This document shows positions 16,183 through 25,632 of a stretch of DNA of 64,000 nt, one piece after another (position 1 is the first letter of the stretch; each line of letters starts with the position of its first letter). Location: the NCBI RefSeq assembly GCF_014844095.1, contig NZ_CP062163.1, positions 2,317,001 to 2,381,000 of the forward strand, written 5' to 3'. The stretch comes from Brevibacillus sp. JNUCC-41 (GTDB lineage: Bacteria > Bacillota > Bacilli > Bacillales > DSM-1321). Both the position numbers and the translations under genes were made by a program. The notes beneath the pieces were generated by a model. That model did no database searches, was not told where the DNA came from, and saw only the letters and a program-made list of their open reading frames with translations.

Positions 16183-17378
16183 TCAATAACACCCATTTCC
16201 TTTCCAATGACTGAAATCTTTTCAACTGCCCAATCAAGCTCTTTTTTATCGTGGAGAGCTGTTACGGTAAACCGGATCCTCGCCTCATTTTCAGGAACGG
16301 TCGGCGGCCTGACAGCAATAGCTGCAATTGCTTCTTTCTGTAAACGTGCGGCAAATTCCATCGCTTTTTCGTTTTCCCCGATGACGATAGGGACAATTTG
16401 CGATCGACTTCCGCAAATATTAAACCCGTTATATGTGAGTTCTTCTCTAAAGTGTCCTGAATGTGTTTGGAGCAGTGAGCGGCGTTCTGGTTCTTGCTGT
16501 ACAAGTTCAATCGCTGTTTTTATGGCACCGAGAATGGCCGGGGGAAGTGCAGTTGAATAAATGAATCCGCGCATGCGATTTTTTAAATAGTCGATTAGCC
16601 ATTTTTTTCCGACGACATAGGCACCGAATGAACCGAGCGCTTTACTGAATGTTCCCATTTGGATATCTATTTTATTTTGAAGTTGGAGATGACCGGCATA
16701 ACCTTCACCGTTTTTACCGTAGATGCCGCTTCCGTGCGCTTCATCTGTCATTAACATTGCGTTATAACGTTCCTTTAACCGAACGAGGTCTTCGAGATAA
16801 GCAAAGTCACCGTCCATGCTGAAGACAGTATCCGTCACGATTAATTTACGTGCTTCAATTGGTGCTTTTTTCAAAAATGCTTCTAAATGATCTAAATCAT
16901 TATGACGATAGCGTATATGCTTTGCACGGCTTAAAAGAGCTCCATCGACAATGCTTGCATGATTCAATTTATCGCTATAAATAATATCGTTTCGGGACAG
17001 CAGGGTGGATATTATTCCAAGGTTCGCGTTATATCCACTGTTGATAATGAGTCCCGCCTCGGCTTTCTTCCAATCGGCAAGAGCTTGTTCGGCTTGCTCA
17101 TAAAGGGGATGATTGCCAATAATTAAACGTGAAGCCGTTGCTCCTGCACCATATGTATGTACTGCATCCACCATCGCCTTTTTCAGCCGCTCATCCCCTG
17201 CATATCCTAAATAGTTATTAGAAGCTAGATTCAGCATCCTGCACCCATTGATCGTAAGCCATGTCTGCTCGGCAAATGCCGTCGATACGAGTTCACGCTT
17301 TTGAGATATCTCTTCTAAATAAGCCAGTTCCTTCTTGATTTTTTCTTCCCAACAAGGTAATTGTTTTTCACTGTGCAT
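16179..17378 (-). CDS. bioF: BioF 8-amino-7-oxononanoate synthase
   Basis: A PLP-dependent alpha-oxoamine synthase of 399 residues that condenses pimeloyl-ACP with L-alanine. It has NLASNNYLGYAGDERL, ATASRLIIGNHPLYEQAE, IIYSDKLNHASIVDGALLS, the TDEAHGSGIYGKNG pocket and the PLP lysine in MGTFSKALGS. The ATG at 17,378 (MHSEKQL) is preferred because AGGAG lies eight bases upstream; the ATG six bases further up is too close to it. It is the first gene of the operon, directly behind a BirA-type operator. Confidence 0.92.
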   Translation of the reverse strand: MHSEKQLPCWEEKIKKELAYLEEISQKRELVSTAFAEQTWLTINGCRMLNLASNNYLGYAGDERLKKAMVDAVHTYGAGATASRLIIGNHPLYEQAEQALADWKKAEAGLIINSGYNANLGIISTLLSRNDIIYSDKLNHASIVDGALLSRAKHIRYRHNDLDHLEAFLKKAPIEARKLIVTDTVFSMDGDFAYLEDLVRLKERYNAMLMTDEAHGSGIYGKNGEGYAGHLQLQNKIDIQMGTFSKALGSFGAYVVGKKWLIDYLKNRMRGFIYSTALPPAILGAIKTAIELVQQEPERRSLLQTHSGHFREELTYNGFNICGSRSQIVPIVIGENEKAMEFAARLQKEAIAAIAVRPPTVPENEARIRFTVTALHDKKELDWAVEKISVIGKEMGVIE

Positions 17379-17394
17379 GCCCATTCTCCTTTTT

Positions 17395-17428
17395 ATATGT
17401 TAACTAAAATAAATATAGGTTAACATAT
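17395..17428 (-). promoter_or_regulatory. BirA biotin operator
   Basis: Perfect 10-base inverted arms ATATGTTAAC and GTTAACATAT are separated by 14 bases, the architecture of biotin-repressor (BirA) boxes. It lies between the predicted promoter and bioF, so bound BirA-biotinoyl-AMP would block transcription. Confidence 0.88.
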
Positions 17429-17433
17429 AAAAT

Positions 17434-17463
17434 ATTCTAATCATGACCCAAGGAAACTGTCAA
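17434..17463 (-). promoter_or_regulatory. Predicted sigma-A promoter of bioFHC
   Basis: On the minus strand, TTGACA (17,463-17,458) and TAGAAT (17,439-17,434) are separated by 18 bases. The expected start of transcription falls at the edge of the BirA operator. Confidence 0.7.
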
Positions 17464-17848
17464 GCCTTGAAAAAGGACTGATAATAAATTGAAAATCCAA
17501 TCTGGGAGTAATCAAAGTTCAAAAAAAGACACATATCAAAAGCGTGCGGTTGGTTATTTGAACCAATTCGAGAAACATGAAACTAACATAAAAATAAGTT
17601 TAGGGAGAAGGAGGCTAATGATATTTGAATGGGCAGCGGCTTTGTTAAGCTAATGTATAAAAGAGCTTAGTGAAAATTAGTCCCATTTGTATGTATTAAG
17701 CCCGTACATTGAAGATAATCTAACTTCCAAGGTAGTCTTTTTGTTAAACCTTCAAATCTTTGAAGGATTAAATGGAATTCCATGTTACTATAGAGCAGTG
17801 AAATTACCGAATTCACATTAACCATTACATAAAGGAAGGGTAATAAAT
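17464..17848. other. Intergenic region between divergent bioF and yitT-like gene
   Basis: No credible gene is seen. A perfect 8-base inverted repeat CCTTCAAA-TC-TTTGAAGG (17,749-17,766) lies about 80 bases before the downstream start and could be an operator. Confidence 0.4.
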
Positions 17849-18688
17849 ATGAAAAAGATTTCTTTAGATGTTTTCTTTATATTAATAGGAGCTTTTATTT
17901 TCGCTTTGGCAATAAATCTTTTCGTCATTCCCAATGAACTTGGTGAGGGGGGAGTAACGGGGATAACCATCATTTTATTTTATCTTTTTGAATGGTCACC
18001 AGGGCTGTTAAGTTTGATCATTAACGCTTTCCTGCTCATCGTCGGTTATAAATATTTATCGAAAATGACAACGGTATATACAATCATAGCCGTTGCATTT
18101 AATTCACTTTTCCTTCATTTAACCGAAAGTTGGACGATTTCTTCAGATGAATTGGTTATTAATGCGATATTTGGCGGAGTTTTTGCCGGTGCAGGAATTG
18201 GCATGATCATTCGTGTCGGAGGCACTACTGCCGGTACGACGATCCTGGCCCGAATTACAAATAAGTATTTGGGATGGAGCTTAAGCTATGGACTTCTGTT
18301 TTTCGATTTGATCGTTGCGTTCTCATCTTATTTCATCATTGGTGCAGAAGGCCTGATGCTCACTATCCTTATGCTTTATATTGGAACAAAAACGATGGAG
18401 TTCATCATTGAGGGATTGAACCCGAAAAAAGCGATTACAATCATTTCAAATGAAGCGGACCAGATTGCAAAACAAGTAACCGAATTGATGGACCGGGGGG
18501 TCACTGTTTTTAGCGGTCATGGATACTATACAAAGGCATCCAAGGATATTTTATATATCGTTATAAGTAAGCAAGAGGTTCTAAAGTTAAAGAGAATAGT
18601 GCAGTCGACAGATAGCAATGCTTTTATAGCCATACATGATGTTAGGGACGTATTTGGTGAAGGATTCCTGGATATCTCGAAGTCCTGA
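17849..18688 (+). CDS. YitT family membrane protein (DUF161/DUF2179)
   Basis: A 279-residue protein with about five transmembrane segments in the first 175 residues and a C-terminal cytoplasmic DUF2179 domain (about 195-275, PKKAITIISNEADQIAKQV ... GVTVFSGHGYYT). NLFVIPNELGEGGVTGITII and GGTTAGTTILARI are the usual YitT family motifs. Function in this family is poorly defined. It is preceded by GGAAGGG and stands alone. Confidence 0.88.
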   Translation: MKKISLDVFFILIGAFIFALAINLFVIPNELGEGGVTGITIILFYLFEWSPGLLSLIINAFLLIVGYKYLSKMTTVYTIIAVAFNSLFLHLTESWTISSDELVINAIFGGVFAGAGIGMIIRVGGTTAGTTILARITNKYLGWSLSYGLLFFDLIVAFSSYFIIGAEGLMLTILMLYIGTKTMEFIIEGLNPKKAITIISNEADQIAKQVTELMDRGVTVFSGHGYYTKASKDILYIVISKQEVLKLKRIVQSTDSNAFIAIHDVRDVFGEGFLDISKS

Positions 18689-18852
18689 TGCGATTTGTGA
18701 GGCGGAAATGGTATATGCGAATGAAAAGGCCTAATAGGCTTTTTTATTTTGCAATGCGAAAAATCTGTAAATTCCAAATATTTTGTTATATTATGTAAGT
18801 AAGAAACCACACACCCTGAGGAGTGCAGCCATTAAATGTGGAGGTGTCCAAG

Positions 18853-19038
18853 ATGATCCTTTTAAAAGTGGATGACAGAAAGTTCGGGAAAAGCAAGATC
18901 AAGTACAGTGTCGTTGATAAGGAAACGAATGAATTGATCATTAGCGGTGTGTTTAAAGAGTTTGGACAAGCAAGCGATAAATATTATGAATTGAAGGATG
19001 AATACGGTTCATCCAATGTGAAGATGATATTGAAGTGA
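18853..19038 (+). CDS. Small conserved hypothetical protein (61 aa)
   Basis: MILLKVDDRKFGKSKIKYSV begins at an ATG with GGAGGTG seven bases upstream; an earlier in-frame start at 18,823 lacks a site. The protein is short, charged and predicted alpha/beta, with no signal or membrane helix. The family is not recognised. A terminator follows at once, so it is a separate short transcript. Confidence 0.65.
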   Translation: MILLKVDDRKFGKSKIKYSVVDKETNELIISGVFKEFGQASDKYYELKDEYGSSNVKMILK

Positions 19039-19042
19039 AAAG

Positions 19043-19069
19043 AGGGGGACCGACGGGTTTCCCTTTTTT
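19043..19069 (+). terminator. Terminator after the 61-aa gene
   Basis: A GGGGGACC / GGTTTCCC stem (two G-T pairs) is followed by T6. Confidence 0.6.
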
Positions 19070-19243
19070 CGTAGGCAATGCCATGAATGAAAATGCCCGT
19101 ACAATAAATAACCGGATAAAGGAATAATCATAGATCTCTGAATCATATAATTAGGTTAAGAGAGTTCTTGATATCCTTTTTTTACAATATACTACAATTT
19201 TATTGTAAAGTATGGAATTTGGTGGTAATATAAAGCGCATAAA

Positions 19244-19257
19244 TGTAAACGTTTGCA
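19244..19257 (+). promoter_or_regulatory. LacI-family operator 1
   Basis: TGTAAACGTTTGCA, centred on the invariant CG of LacI-family operators, lies about 150 bases before the binding-protein gene. It could be read by the LacI protein encoded downstream or by CcpA as a cre site. Confidence 0.7.
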
Positions 19258-19341
19258 AAGATTTTTGTGAGGAGGTGATGTAAAAGAAGTACGATAGACC
19301 ATGATTTTTATAGAATGAAAGGCTTTTATTTTACTATTTTA

Positions 19342-19355
19342 TGCAAACGTTTTCT
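19342..19355 (+). promoter_or_regulatory. LacI-family operator 2
   Basis: TGCAAACGTTTTCT, an imperfect copy of the same palindrome, lies 98 bases downstream of operator 1 and close to the start of the binding-protein gene. The spacing would suit looping between two sites. Confidence 0.65.
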
Positions 19356-19397
19356 TAAAATTGCATGAATCTTATGAAAAAGGGAGAGTCGGTAGGC

Positions 19398-20687
19398 ATG
19401 AAGCGTAAAAAATGGTACGGGGGAATTCTTACTGTTTTATTAGTTTTTAGTGTGATTTTGGCTGGATGCTCCTCTTCAACTGGTGGAAATAGCGACTCAA
19501 AGGATGTCGTGACGCTGGATATATTTCAATTCAAGGTAGAATTCAAGTCGCAATTCGAGGCATTGGCAAAACAATATGAAAAAGAGAATCCAGATGTAAA
19601 GATCAAGGTATCGACGGTTGGCGGCGGAAATGATTATAAATCAGCCATTACGGCAAAGTTCGCTTCAGGTGAGGAGCCGGCGGTCTTTAACATTGGCGGA
19701 CCGGTGGATGTCGAACAATATAAAGATAGATTAACGGATTTAAAGGATACGAAGGCTGCTGCCGCAGCACTTGATGGCACTTTGGATGGCGTGGAAGAGG
19801 ACGGGCAAGTCCTTGGACTTCCATTTAACCAGGAAGGATACGGCTTGATTTATAACAAGCGGATATTTAAAGAAGCCGGAATTAATCCTGATGAAATTAC
19901 AAGTTATGAAGCCTTAGAGGCGGCAGTCAAGAAAATGGATTCACAAAAAGACAAATTGAAAATCGATGCAGTTTTCGCTTATCCGGTCAAAGAGAAGTGG
20001 GTGACAGGAAACCATTTATCCAATGTTTTCTTAGCACCGGAGTTTGATGGGAATGTGTTAGAGGCAAGTAAGGCTCCAACGGTTAAATTCACGGATGGTG
20101 ACAAGTTTAAACAACTGGTCGATATCCAAAATAAATATTCCGTCCAGCCGACAGCAAGCCTCGATTACTCGCAACAAGTGGAAGAGCTGTTCTCACTTGA
20201 AAAGGTTGCGATCATTCAGCAAGGCAACTGGGTGTATAACACAGTATATGATATGGACCCTGAGTTAGCTGAAAAGGGAATTGGCATCATCCCGATTCCA
20301 AATGGAGACTCTGCAGGCATGCCGGTCGGAGTACCGAACTATTGGGCGGTGAACAAGAAATCGGATGAAAAGGTACAAGAAGCAGCGAAGAAGTTCCTCG
20401 ACTGGATGTATACATCCGAGGAAGGGAAAAAGGCCGTTTTGGAAGACTTTAAATTCATTCCTGCATATGAAGGATATGATGTCGAAAAAATTGCCGATCC
20501 AATTTCAAAAGAAATTTATAAATACTCCCAAGAAGGAAACACGATTGGCTGGGTGTTTAATGGATATCCGGTTGGTTGGAACGATGATCTTGGGGCAAGT
20601 GTCCAAAAATACGTAACCGGTAAATTGACTTGGGAGGAACTTGTCCAACAGAACATTGAAAATTGGGAGAAGATTCATAGCAAATAA
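19398..20687 (+). CDS. Carbohydrate ABC transporter substrate-binding lipoprotein
   Basis: A 429-residue family 1 (MalE/UgpB-like) extracellular sugar-binding protein. The signal sequence ends in the lipobox LAGC followed by a Ser/Gly linker. The mature part shows FKSQFEALAKQYEKENPDVKI, LGLPFNQEGYGLIYNKRIFKEAG and QQGNWVYN, typical of oligosaccharide binders. The start at 19,398 (MKRKKWYGG) fits the signal peptide better than the upstream ATG at 19,365. It is first gene of a long operon with two permeases. No ATPase is encoded here, so a shared MsmX/MsmK-type ATPase is expected elsewhere. Confidence 0.9.
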   Translation: MKRKKWYGGILTVLLVFSVILAGCSSSTGGNSDSKDVVTLDIFQFKVEFKSQFEALAKQYEKENPDVKIKVSTVGGGNDYKSAITAKFASGEEPAVFNIGGPVDVEQYKDRLTDLKDTKAAAAALDGTLDGVEEDGQVLGLPFNQEGYGLIYNKRIFKEAGINPDEITSYEALEAAVKKMDSQKDKLKIDAVFAYPVKEKWVTGNHLSNVFLAPEFDGNVLEASKAPTVKFTDGDKFKQLVDIQNKYSVQPTASLDYSQQVEELFSLEKVAIIQQGNWVYNTVYDMDPELAEKGIGIIPIPNGDSAGMPVGVPNYWAVNKKSDEKVQEAAKKFLDWMYTSEEGKKAVLEDFKFIPAYEGYDVEKIADPISKEIYKYSQEGNTIGWVFNGYPVGWNDDLGASVQKYVTGKLTWEELVQQNIENWEKIHSK

Positions 20688-20706
20688 GTATTGGGAAATG
20701 CAAGTG

Positions 20707-20737
20707 ACCGATCGGCATGAAATCTGTGCCGATTGGT
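20707..20737 (+). terminator. Intercistronic stem-loop after the binding-protein gene
   Basis: An 11-pair stem (ACCGATCGGCA / TGCCGATTGGT, one G-T pair) has no long T run. Such hairpins after binding-protein genes typically stabilise the upstream message or reduce read-through, giving more binding protein than permease. Confidence 0.6.
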
Positions 20738-20854
20738 TGTTCCTTGTTATAGAAAAGTCACTTAGGGGAATTGCCTCGACAAGGGATTCATCAAATAACC
20801 CAGTCATGATCTAAAACCATTAACTATTAAATCATTTCAAGGAGGTCGGTTTCG

Positions 20855-21715
20855 TTGAGAAATCGGGATGCCGCATATTGGCTGTTTTTGACACCTGTTC
20901 TTGCTGCACTCATTTTGGTTGTGATCGTGCCACTCATCTACGGATTTTATTATTCCTTTACGAATTGGAACGGTTTAGGGGCGCCGGATTTCATCGGTCT
21001 TAAGAATTATATGGACTTGTTTACGGATAAAGGGTTCCTTGATACATTTTGGTTCACCATTAAATTTTCCGTAGCGGCAATTGTGGTAATCAATATCATC
21101 GGATTAAGTTTGGCTCTCATCGTGACTTCGAAAATTAAATCAAGCAACATACTGCGGACTGTTTTCTTTATGCCCAATTTAATAGGCGGTTTGATTCTCG
21201 GCTTTATTTGGCAGTTCATTTTTATTAAGGTCTTCGGTGCGATTGGTGATTTGACTGGGATCGAAGCATTTAATGGATGGTTATCAACGACTGATACAGG
21301 TTTTTGGGGATTGATCATTTTAACATCATGGCAAATGGCCGGATATATCATGATCATTTATATTGCCTATTTGCAGGCTGTTCCTGAAGACTTGATCGAA
21401 GCGGCAAAAATTGATGGAGCTAACAGCTTCCAGCGTTTTCGCCATATAACTTTTCCACTAGTGGCACCCGCTTTTACCGTCAGTTTGTTTTTGACGCTTT
21501 CCCACTCGTTCAAGATCTATGATCAAAATCTTTCTTTGACGAATGGAGCTCCCTATAATTCAACTGAAATGGTTGCGATGAACATTGTAAAATCAGCCTT
21601 CACCGAAAACGATATGGCATATGCACAGGCAAAAGCGGTTATCTTTTTCGTGATCGTGGCGGTCGTTTCGCTGACACAGGTCTATTTCAATAAAAAACGG
21701 GAGGTTGAGCTGTGA
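20855..21715 (+). CDS. Carbohydrate ABC transporter permease (MalF/UgpA type)
   Basis: A 286-residue inner-membrane permease with six transmembrane helices and the cytoplasmic EAA loop EAAKIDGANSFQRFRHITFPLVAP. It starts at a TTG with AAGGAGGTCGG upstream. It overlaps the second permease by four bases. It should form the channel with the next gene product for uptake of the sugar bound by the lipoprotein. Confidence 0.9.
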   Translation: MRNRDAAYWLFLTPVLAALILVVIVPLIYGFYYSFTNWNGLGAPDFIGLKNYMDLFTDKGFLDTFWFTIKFSVAAIVVINIIGLSLALIVTSKIKSSNILRTVFFMPNLIGGLILGFIWQFIFIKVFGAIGDLTGIEAFNGWLSTTDTGFWGLIILTSWQMAGYIMIIYIAYLQAVPEDLIEAAKIDGANSFQRFRHITFPLVAPAFTVSLFLTLSHSFKIYDQNLSLTNGAPYNSTEMVAMNIVKSAFTENDMAYAQAKAVIFFVIVAVVSLTQVYFNKKREVEL

Positions 21716-22533
21716 TGAGGGGAAAATGGAAATTGTGGCTGATTGGATTCATCGGATTCATTTTGGCCGTATTATGGCTCACTCCGTTTTATTTAATGCT
21801 TGTAAATGCCTTCAAAATGAAACGGGATATATTTGCCGATACACTGGGACTGCCTGAAACCTGGACATTCGAAAACTTCATTCAAGCTTTCGAGCAATTG
21901 GATTTCCTCCGGACTTTATTCAATTCTTTATTGATATCGGGTGTCAGTGTCGTCATCATCATCATTTTTTCTGCGATGGCAGCATACGCCCTTTCCCGAA
22001 ACAAAAGTAAAATAAGTTCCCTGCTTTTCTTCGTGTTTGTAGCAGCCATGCTAATTCCGTTTCAGTCTGTGATGATACCGCTCGTTGCCCAATTCGGACA
22101 GCTAGGGATGTTGAACAAGGCCGGATTGATTTTCATGTATTTAGGTTTTGGCTGCAGTCTTTCCATATTCTTATATCATGGTACCTTAAAAGGGATTCCC
22201 ATCTCACTTGATGAGGCAGCAAAGATTGATGGTGCTAACCGGTTTCAGGTATTTTGGTATATCATCTTTCCATTATTAAAGCCGATGTCGATTACAGTTG
22301 GCATCTTAAATGTCATTTGGATATGGAATGACTATTTGCTGCCATCCCTTGTTATTGGCGGAGCGGGATCGGAGACCATTCCGCTTAAATTATTCTTCTT
22401 TTTCGGTCAATATACGAAGCAATGGCATCTTGCCTTGGCTGGACTTACTTTATCCATCATTCCAGTCATCATTGCGTACTTTTTTGCTCAGAGGCAAATT
22501 ATCAAAGGAATTGCAGATGGAGCCGTTAAATAA
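21712..22533 (+). CDS. Carbohydrate ABC transporter permease (MalG/UgpE type)
   Basis: A 273-residue permease with six transmembrane helices and the EAA loop EAAKIDGANRFQVFWYIIFPLLKP. A GTG at 21,712 or an ATG at 21,715, both behind GGGAGG, can serve as start. It is coupled to the preceding permease by overlap, completing the membrane part of the importer. Confidence 0.9.
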   Translation: MMRGKWKLWLIGFIGFILAVLWLTPFYLMLVNAFKMKRDIFADTLGLPETWTFENFIQAFEQLDFLRTLFNSLLISGVSVVIIIIFSAMAAYALSRNKSKISSLLFFVFVAAMLIPFQSVMIPLVAQFGQLGMLNKAGLIFMYLGFGCSLSIFLYHGTLKGIPISLDEAAKIDGANRFQVFWYIIFPLLKPMSITVGILNVIWIWNDYLLPSLVIGGAGSETIPLKLFFFFGQYTKQWHLALAGLTLSIIPVIIAYFFAQRQIIKGIADGAVK

Positions 22534-22584
22534 CTATTTAAATATAGGGAATATTAAACCATGTGCGGTGAACGGGGAGTGTTG

Positions 22585-23634
22585 ATGAATTTGTCTGTTA
22601 CTATAAAAGACGTTGCCAAAAAAGCGAATGTCGCTCCATCAACGGTATCGCGTGTAATCCATAACAGCCCGACAATCAGTGAAAAGACAAAGCGTAAAGT
22701 ACGCAAGGTATTAAAGGAAATGGGCTATCATATGAATGAAAATGCCCGGAACTTAGTCACGAAGTCAACTAAGGCCATTGGGATCGTCATGAAAAGTTCG
22801 GCAAGGGAATCACTTTATAATCCCTTTTTTCCAGAAGTGATCAGAGGCATCGGGGATTTTTGTAATAAAGAAGGGTACAGTCTTTCTCTGACAACCGGGG
22901 AGACGGAGGATGCCATCTTTGAGGATGTCGTGAAGATGGTTCAGGGCAGAAGAGTGGATGGCATGATTGTTTTGTATTCTAAAAAGGACGATAAAGTGGT
23001 GCCATACTTATTAAAGCAGGGCTTCCCGTTCGTTTTGATAGGGAAGCCAAGCACGAACATGAGCGGTATCACATTCATTGATAACGATAATGTTCAAGCG
23101 GCCAGGGAAGTATCGGAGTTTGTAATCAATCTTGGACATGAGCGAATTGCCTTTTTAGGAGGCAGTCCCGAGTTTGAGGTGATCCAGGACCGCTTGACAG
23201 GCTTTCAACAAGCGATGGAACAGGCCGGGGTGGATGTACGACAGGAATATATCAAATTGATTCCTTTAAATCGAACGGATGGAATAAAGGCGATTGACGA
23301 ATTGCTGGAATTGAAAGAGGCGCCAACCGCTTTTTTGGTTATGGATCTTTTATTGGGTGTTCTCTTGCTTGGAGTGTTGGCTGAAAAGAACCTGAAAGTG
23401 CCACAGCAAATAAGCGTCGTCTGTTTTAACCACTCGGAATTCATAGAATTTCTAAGTACGCCGCTGACAACGGTTGATATCCATACGTATCAGTTAGGGT
23501 ATGAGGCGGCAAAATGCGTGTTCGATCTAATTGCAAATCCGGAAATGATGGAAAAGAGTATCAGCATTCCTACCAAAATCATAAAGCGGGAGTCGCATTT
23601 TGTTGCCGAAAAGGAAATTAAAAGAAAAATGTAG
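22585..23634 (+). CDS. LacI family transcriptional regulator
   Basis: A 349-residue repressor. The N-terminal helix-turn-helix (TIKDVAKKANVAPSTVSRVIHNSPTISEKTKRKV) and hinge helix region (ARNLVTKSTKAIGIV) are followed by a periplasmic-binding-protein-like ligand domain. The ATG at 22,585 has GGGGAG upstream; the ATG at 22,561 does not. Being inside the sugar operon and surrounded by three LacI-type palindromes, it probably controls this operon in response to the imported sugar or a derivative. Confidence 0.88.
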   Translation: MNLSVTIKDVAKKANVAPSTVSRVIHNSPTISEKTKRKVRKVLKEMGYHMNENARNLVTKSTKAIGIVMKSSARESLYNPFFPEVIRGIGDFCNKEGYSLSLTTGETEDAIFEDVVKMVQGRRVDGMIVLYSKKDDKVVPYLLKQGFPFVLIGKPSTNMSGITFIDNDNVQAAREVSEFVINLGHERIAFLGGSPEFEVIQDRLTGFQQAMEQAGVDVRQEYIKLIPLNRTDGIKAIDELLELKEAPTAFLVMDLLLGVLLLGVLAEKNLKVPQQISVVCFNHSEFIEFLSTPLTTVDIHTYQLGYEAAKCVFDLIANPEMMEKSISIPTKIIKRESHFVAEKEIKRKM

Positions 23635-23758
23635 AAATGTTTTACCAATTAAAGCTTGATTTTTGCTAACATAAATTTACAATATAGATTATCACTATTA
23701 TTTTTGAAAATTCATACTTTAAAGGGATAAATTATGTTCTTATATTTTGATCTACTCT

Positions 23759-23776
23759 AACGCAAACGTTTGCGTT
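23759..23776 (+). promoter_or_regulatory. LacI-family operator 3 (perfect 18-bp palindrome)
   Basis: AACGCAAACGTTTGCGTT is a perfect palindrome with the central CG of LacI operators, 75 bases before the thuA-like gene. It implies a second regulated promoter between the regulator gene and the catabolic genes. Confidence 0.8.
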
Positions 23777-23850
23777 ATGAATAAAGAGGTAATAGTTAAA
23801 CATGCAAAGCAAGTTGCCATGAAATGAATCTTGAATGGAGGAGGTTGTTC

Positions 23851-24579
23851 ATGAGAGTCCTGGTATGGAATGAGTTTCGCCACGAGAAAACAAAGCCTGA
23901 AGTAGCAAAAGTATATCCGGATGGTATCCATGGTGCAATTGCCGGCTTTTTACAAAGCGGGCAGGTCGAGGTGAGAACCGCCACTCTTGATGAAGAAGAG
24001 CATGGATTAACCGAAGAAGCACTGAAACAAACCGATGTACTTCTTTGGTGGGGGCATGTTGCACATGATGAAGTTCAGGATGAAATCATTGCAAGGGTTC
24101 ACAAGCGAGTACTCGAAGGAATGGGTCTCATCGTCCTCCATTCCGGTCATTTTTCAAAGATCTTCAAACGATTAATGGGCACGACTTGCGATTTGAAATG
24201 GCGGGTTGCGGATGAACGGGAACGGCTCTGGGTTGTCGATCCAAGTCATCCTATCGTTGATGGAATCGGAGAATATATAGAGCTTGAGAAGGAAGAGATG
24301 TACGGGGAACATTTTGATATTCCTGCACCAGATCAATTGATATTCGTCAGTTGGTATGAAGGCGGGGAGGTATTTAGAAGCGGTTGCACGTATCAGCGGG
24401 GGAAAGGGAGGATTTTCTATTTCCGTCCAGGTCATGAAACATATCCTACTTACCATAATCCCGAGATTCAACGAGTGATTAAGAATGCCGTTAATTGGGT
24501 CAAGCCGGAATTTGGAATCGTAACGAACTACGGGAAAGCCGAACCGTTGGAATCCATCTCAGGCAAAGAGCTGAAGTGA
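23851..24579 (+). CDS. ThuA-like protein (trehalose utilisation family)
   Basis: A 242-residue glutamine-amidotransferase-like fold of the ThuA family. Recognisable parts are [25 protein letters not shown] at the start, the [15 protein letters not shown] segment, [18 protein letters not shown] and [19 protein letters not shown]. In rhizobia ThuA and the dehydrogenase ThuB degrade trehalose-type disaccharides through 3-keto intermediates. The ATG at 23,851 sits behind GGAGGAGG. First of four co-directional catabolic genes. The exact reaction of ThuA proteins is still uncertain. Confidence 0.85.
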   Translation: MRVLVWNEFRHEKTKPEVAKVYPDGIHGAIAGFLQSGQVEVRTATLDEEEHGLTEEALKQTDVLLWWGHVAHDEVQDEIIARVHKRVLEGMGLIVLHSGHFSKIFKRLMGTTCDLKWRVADERERLWVVDPSHPIVDGIGEYIELEKEEMYGEHFDIPAPDQLIFVSWYEGGEVFRSGCTYQRGKGRIFYFRPGHETYPTYHNPEIQRVIKNAVNWVKPEFGIVTNYGKAEPLESISGKELK

Positions 24580-24592
24580 AGGAGCGAACAAA

Positions 24593-25615
24593 ATGGGCAA
24601 AGTGAAGGTAGGAGTCATTGGATGCGGGAGTATTGCAAAAAACAGGCATTTTCCGGAGTATGATGCACATCAGGAAACGGAGATCATTGCCGTTTGTGAT
24701 ATTGTGCCTGACCGGGCGAATGCAGCAGCACAAAGGTATGGCGCGCAAGCATATACTGATTATATAGAACTTTTGAAGAATGAGGAGATTGAAGCGATCA
24801 GTGTATGTACCCCGAATTACCTGCATGCACGCATCACAGTTGCGGCCTTGGAAGCTGGTAAGCATGTCCTTTGTGAGAAACCAATGGCTACTTCTTTAGT
24901 AGACGCTGAAAAAATGAATGCAGCAGCAGCGAAAAGCGGTAAAATACTAATGATTGGTCATAATCAGCGTTTTGTTCCCTCTCATCAAAAAGCGAAGCAG
25001 CTTATAGAGAGCGGGGAGGTAGGGAAGGTCTATAGCTTCCGGACGGCTTTTGGACATTCCGGGCCGGAAACTTGGAGCGTGGATGGACTGGAAAGCTGGT
25101 TTTTTAAAAAGGATCAGGCAGTCATTGGTGCAATGGGCGATTTAGGTGTTCATAAAGCTGATTTATTACGGTATATCCTTGGAGAAGAATTTGTTGAAGT
25201 GGGAGCCTTTGTGGAAACGACTGCCAAGAAAAATACAGACGTTGATGACAGTGCGGCCTGTATCCTCCGGACGGAGAGCGGTATCATCGGAACGCTTACC
25301 GCCAGCTGGTCTTATGCAAAAGAAGACAATGCTACGGTCATTTATGCAGAAAAAGCGGTATTGCGCCTTGAAGACGATCCGAAATACTCACTGATCATCC
25401 ATCATGATAATGGAAAGACAGAAACCATCCAATTAGGAAGCATCCAGACTAATGACTCAGAAGGACAGCATGATTCCGAAGTGATCAGCCACTTTGTAAA
25501 ATGTGTGGTGGACAATGAGGAGCCACTTGTCTCAGGAGTTGAAGGATTAAAATCACTAAAAGTCATTCTTGGCGCGATGGAATCAAATGCATCCCGAAAA
25601 ATCATCCGCTTATAA
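24593..25615 (+). CDS. Gfo/Idh/MocA family NAD(P)-dependent dehydrogenase 1
   Basis: A 340-residue oxidoreductase. The Rossmann start VGVIGCGSIAKNRHFPEY, the conserved CEKPMATSLVDAEKM motif (EKP lysine) and a C-terminal domain with GAMGDLGVHKADLLRYILG (Asp/His catalytic region) are visible. Members oxidise or reduce sugars and sugar derivatives, often at C3. It starts 14 bases after the thuA-like gene and is followed by a second enzyme of the same family, implying sequential or complementary oxidation and reduction. Confidence 0.88.
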   Translation: MGKVKVGVIGCGSIAKNRHFPEYDAHQETEIIAVCDIVPDRANAAAQRYGAQAYTDYIELLKNEEIEAISVCTPNYLHARITVAALEAGKHVLCEKPMATSLVDAEKMNAAAAKSGKILMIGHNQRFVPSHQKAKQLIESGEVGKVYSFRTAFGHSGPETWSVDGLESWFFKKDQAVIGAMGDLGVHKADLLRYILGEEFVEVGAFVETTAKKNTDVDDSAACILRTESGIIGTLTASWSYAKEDNATVIYAEKAVLRLEDDPKYSLIIHHDNGKTETIQLGSIQTNDSEGQHDSEVISHFVKCVVDNEEPLVSGVEGLKSLKVILGAMESNASRKIIRL

Positions 25616-25632
25616 AGGGGTTAAAAGTCATC

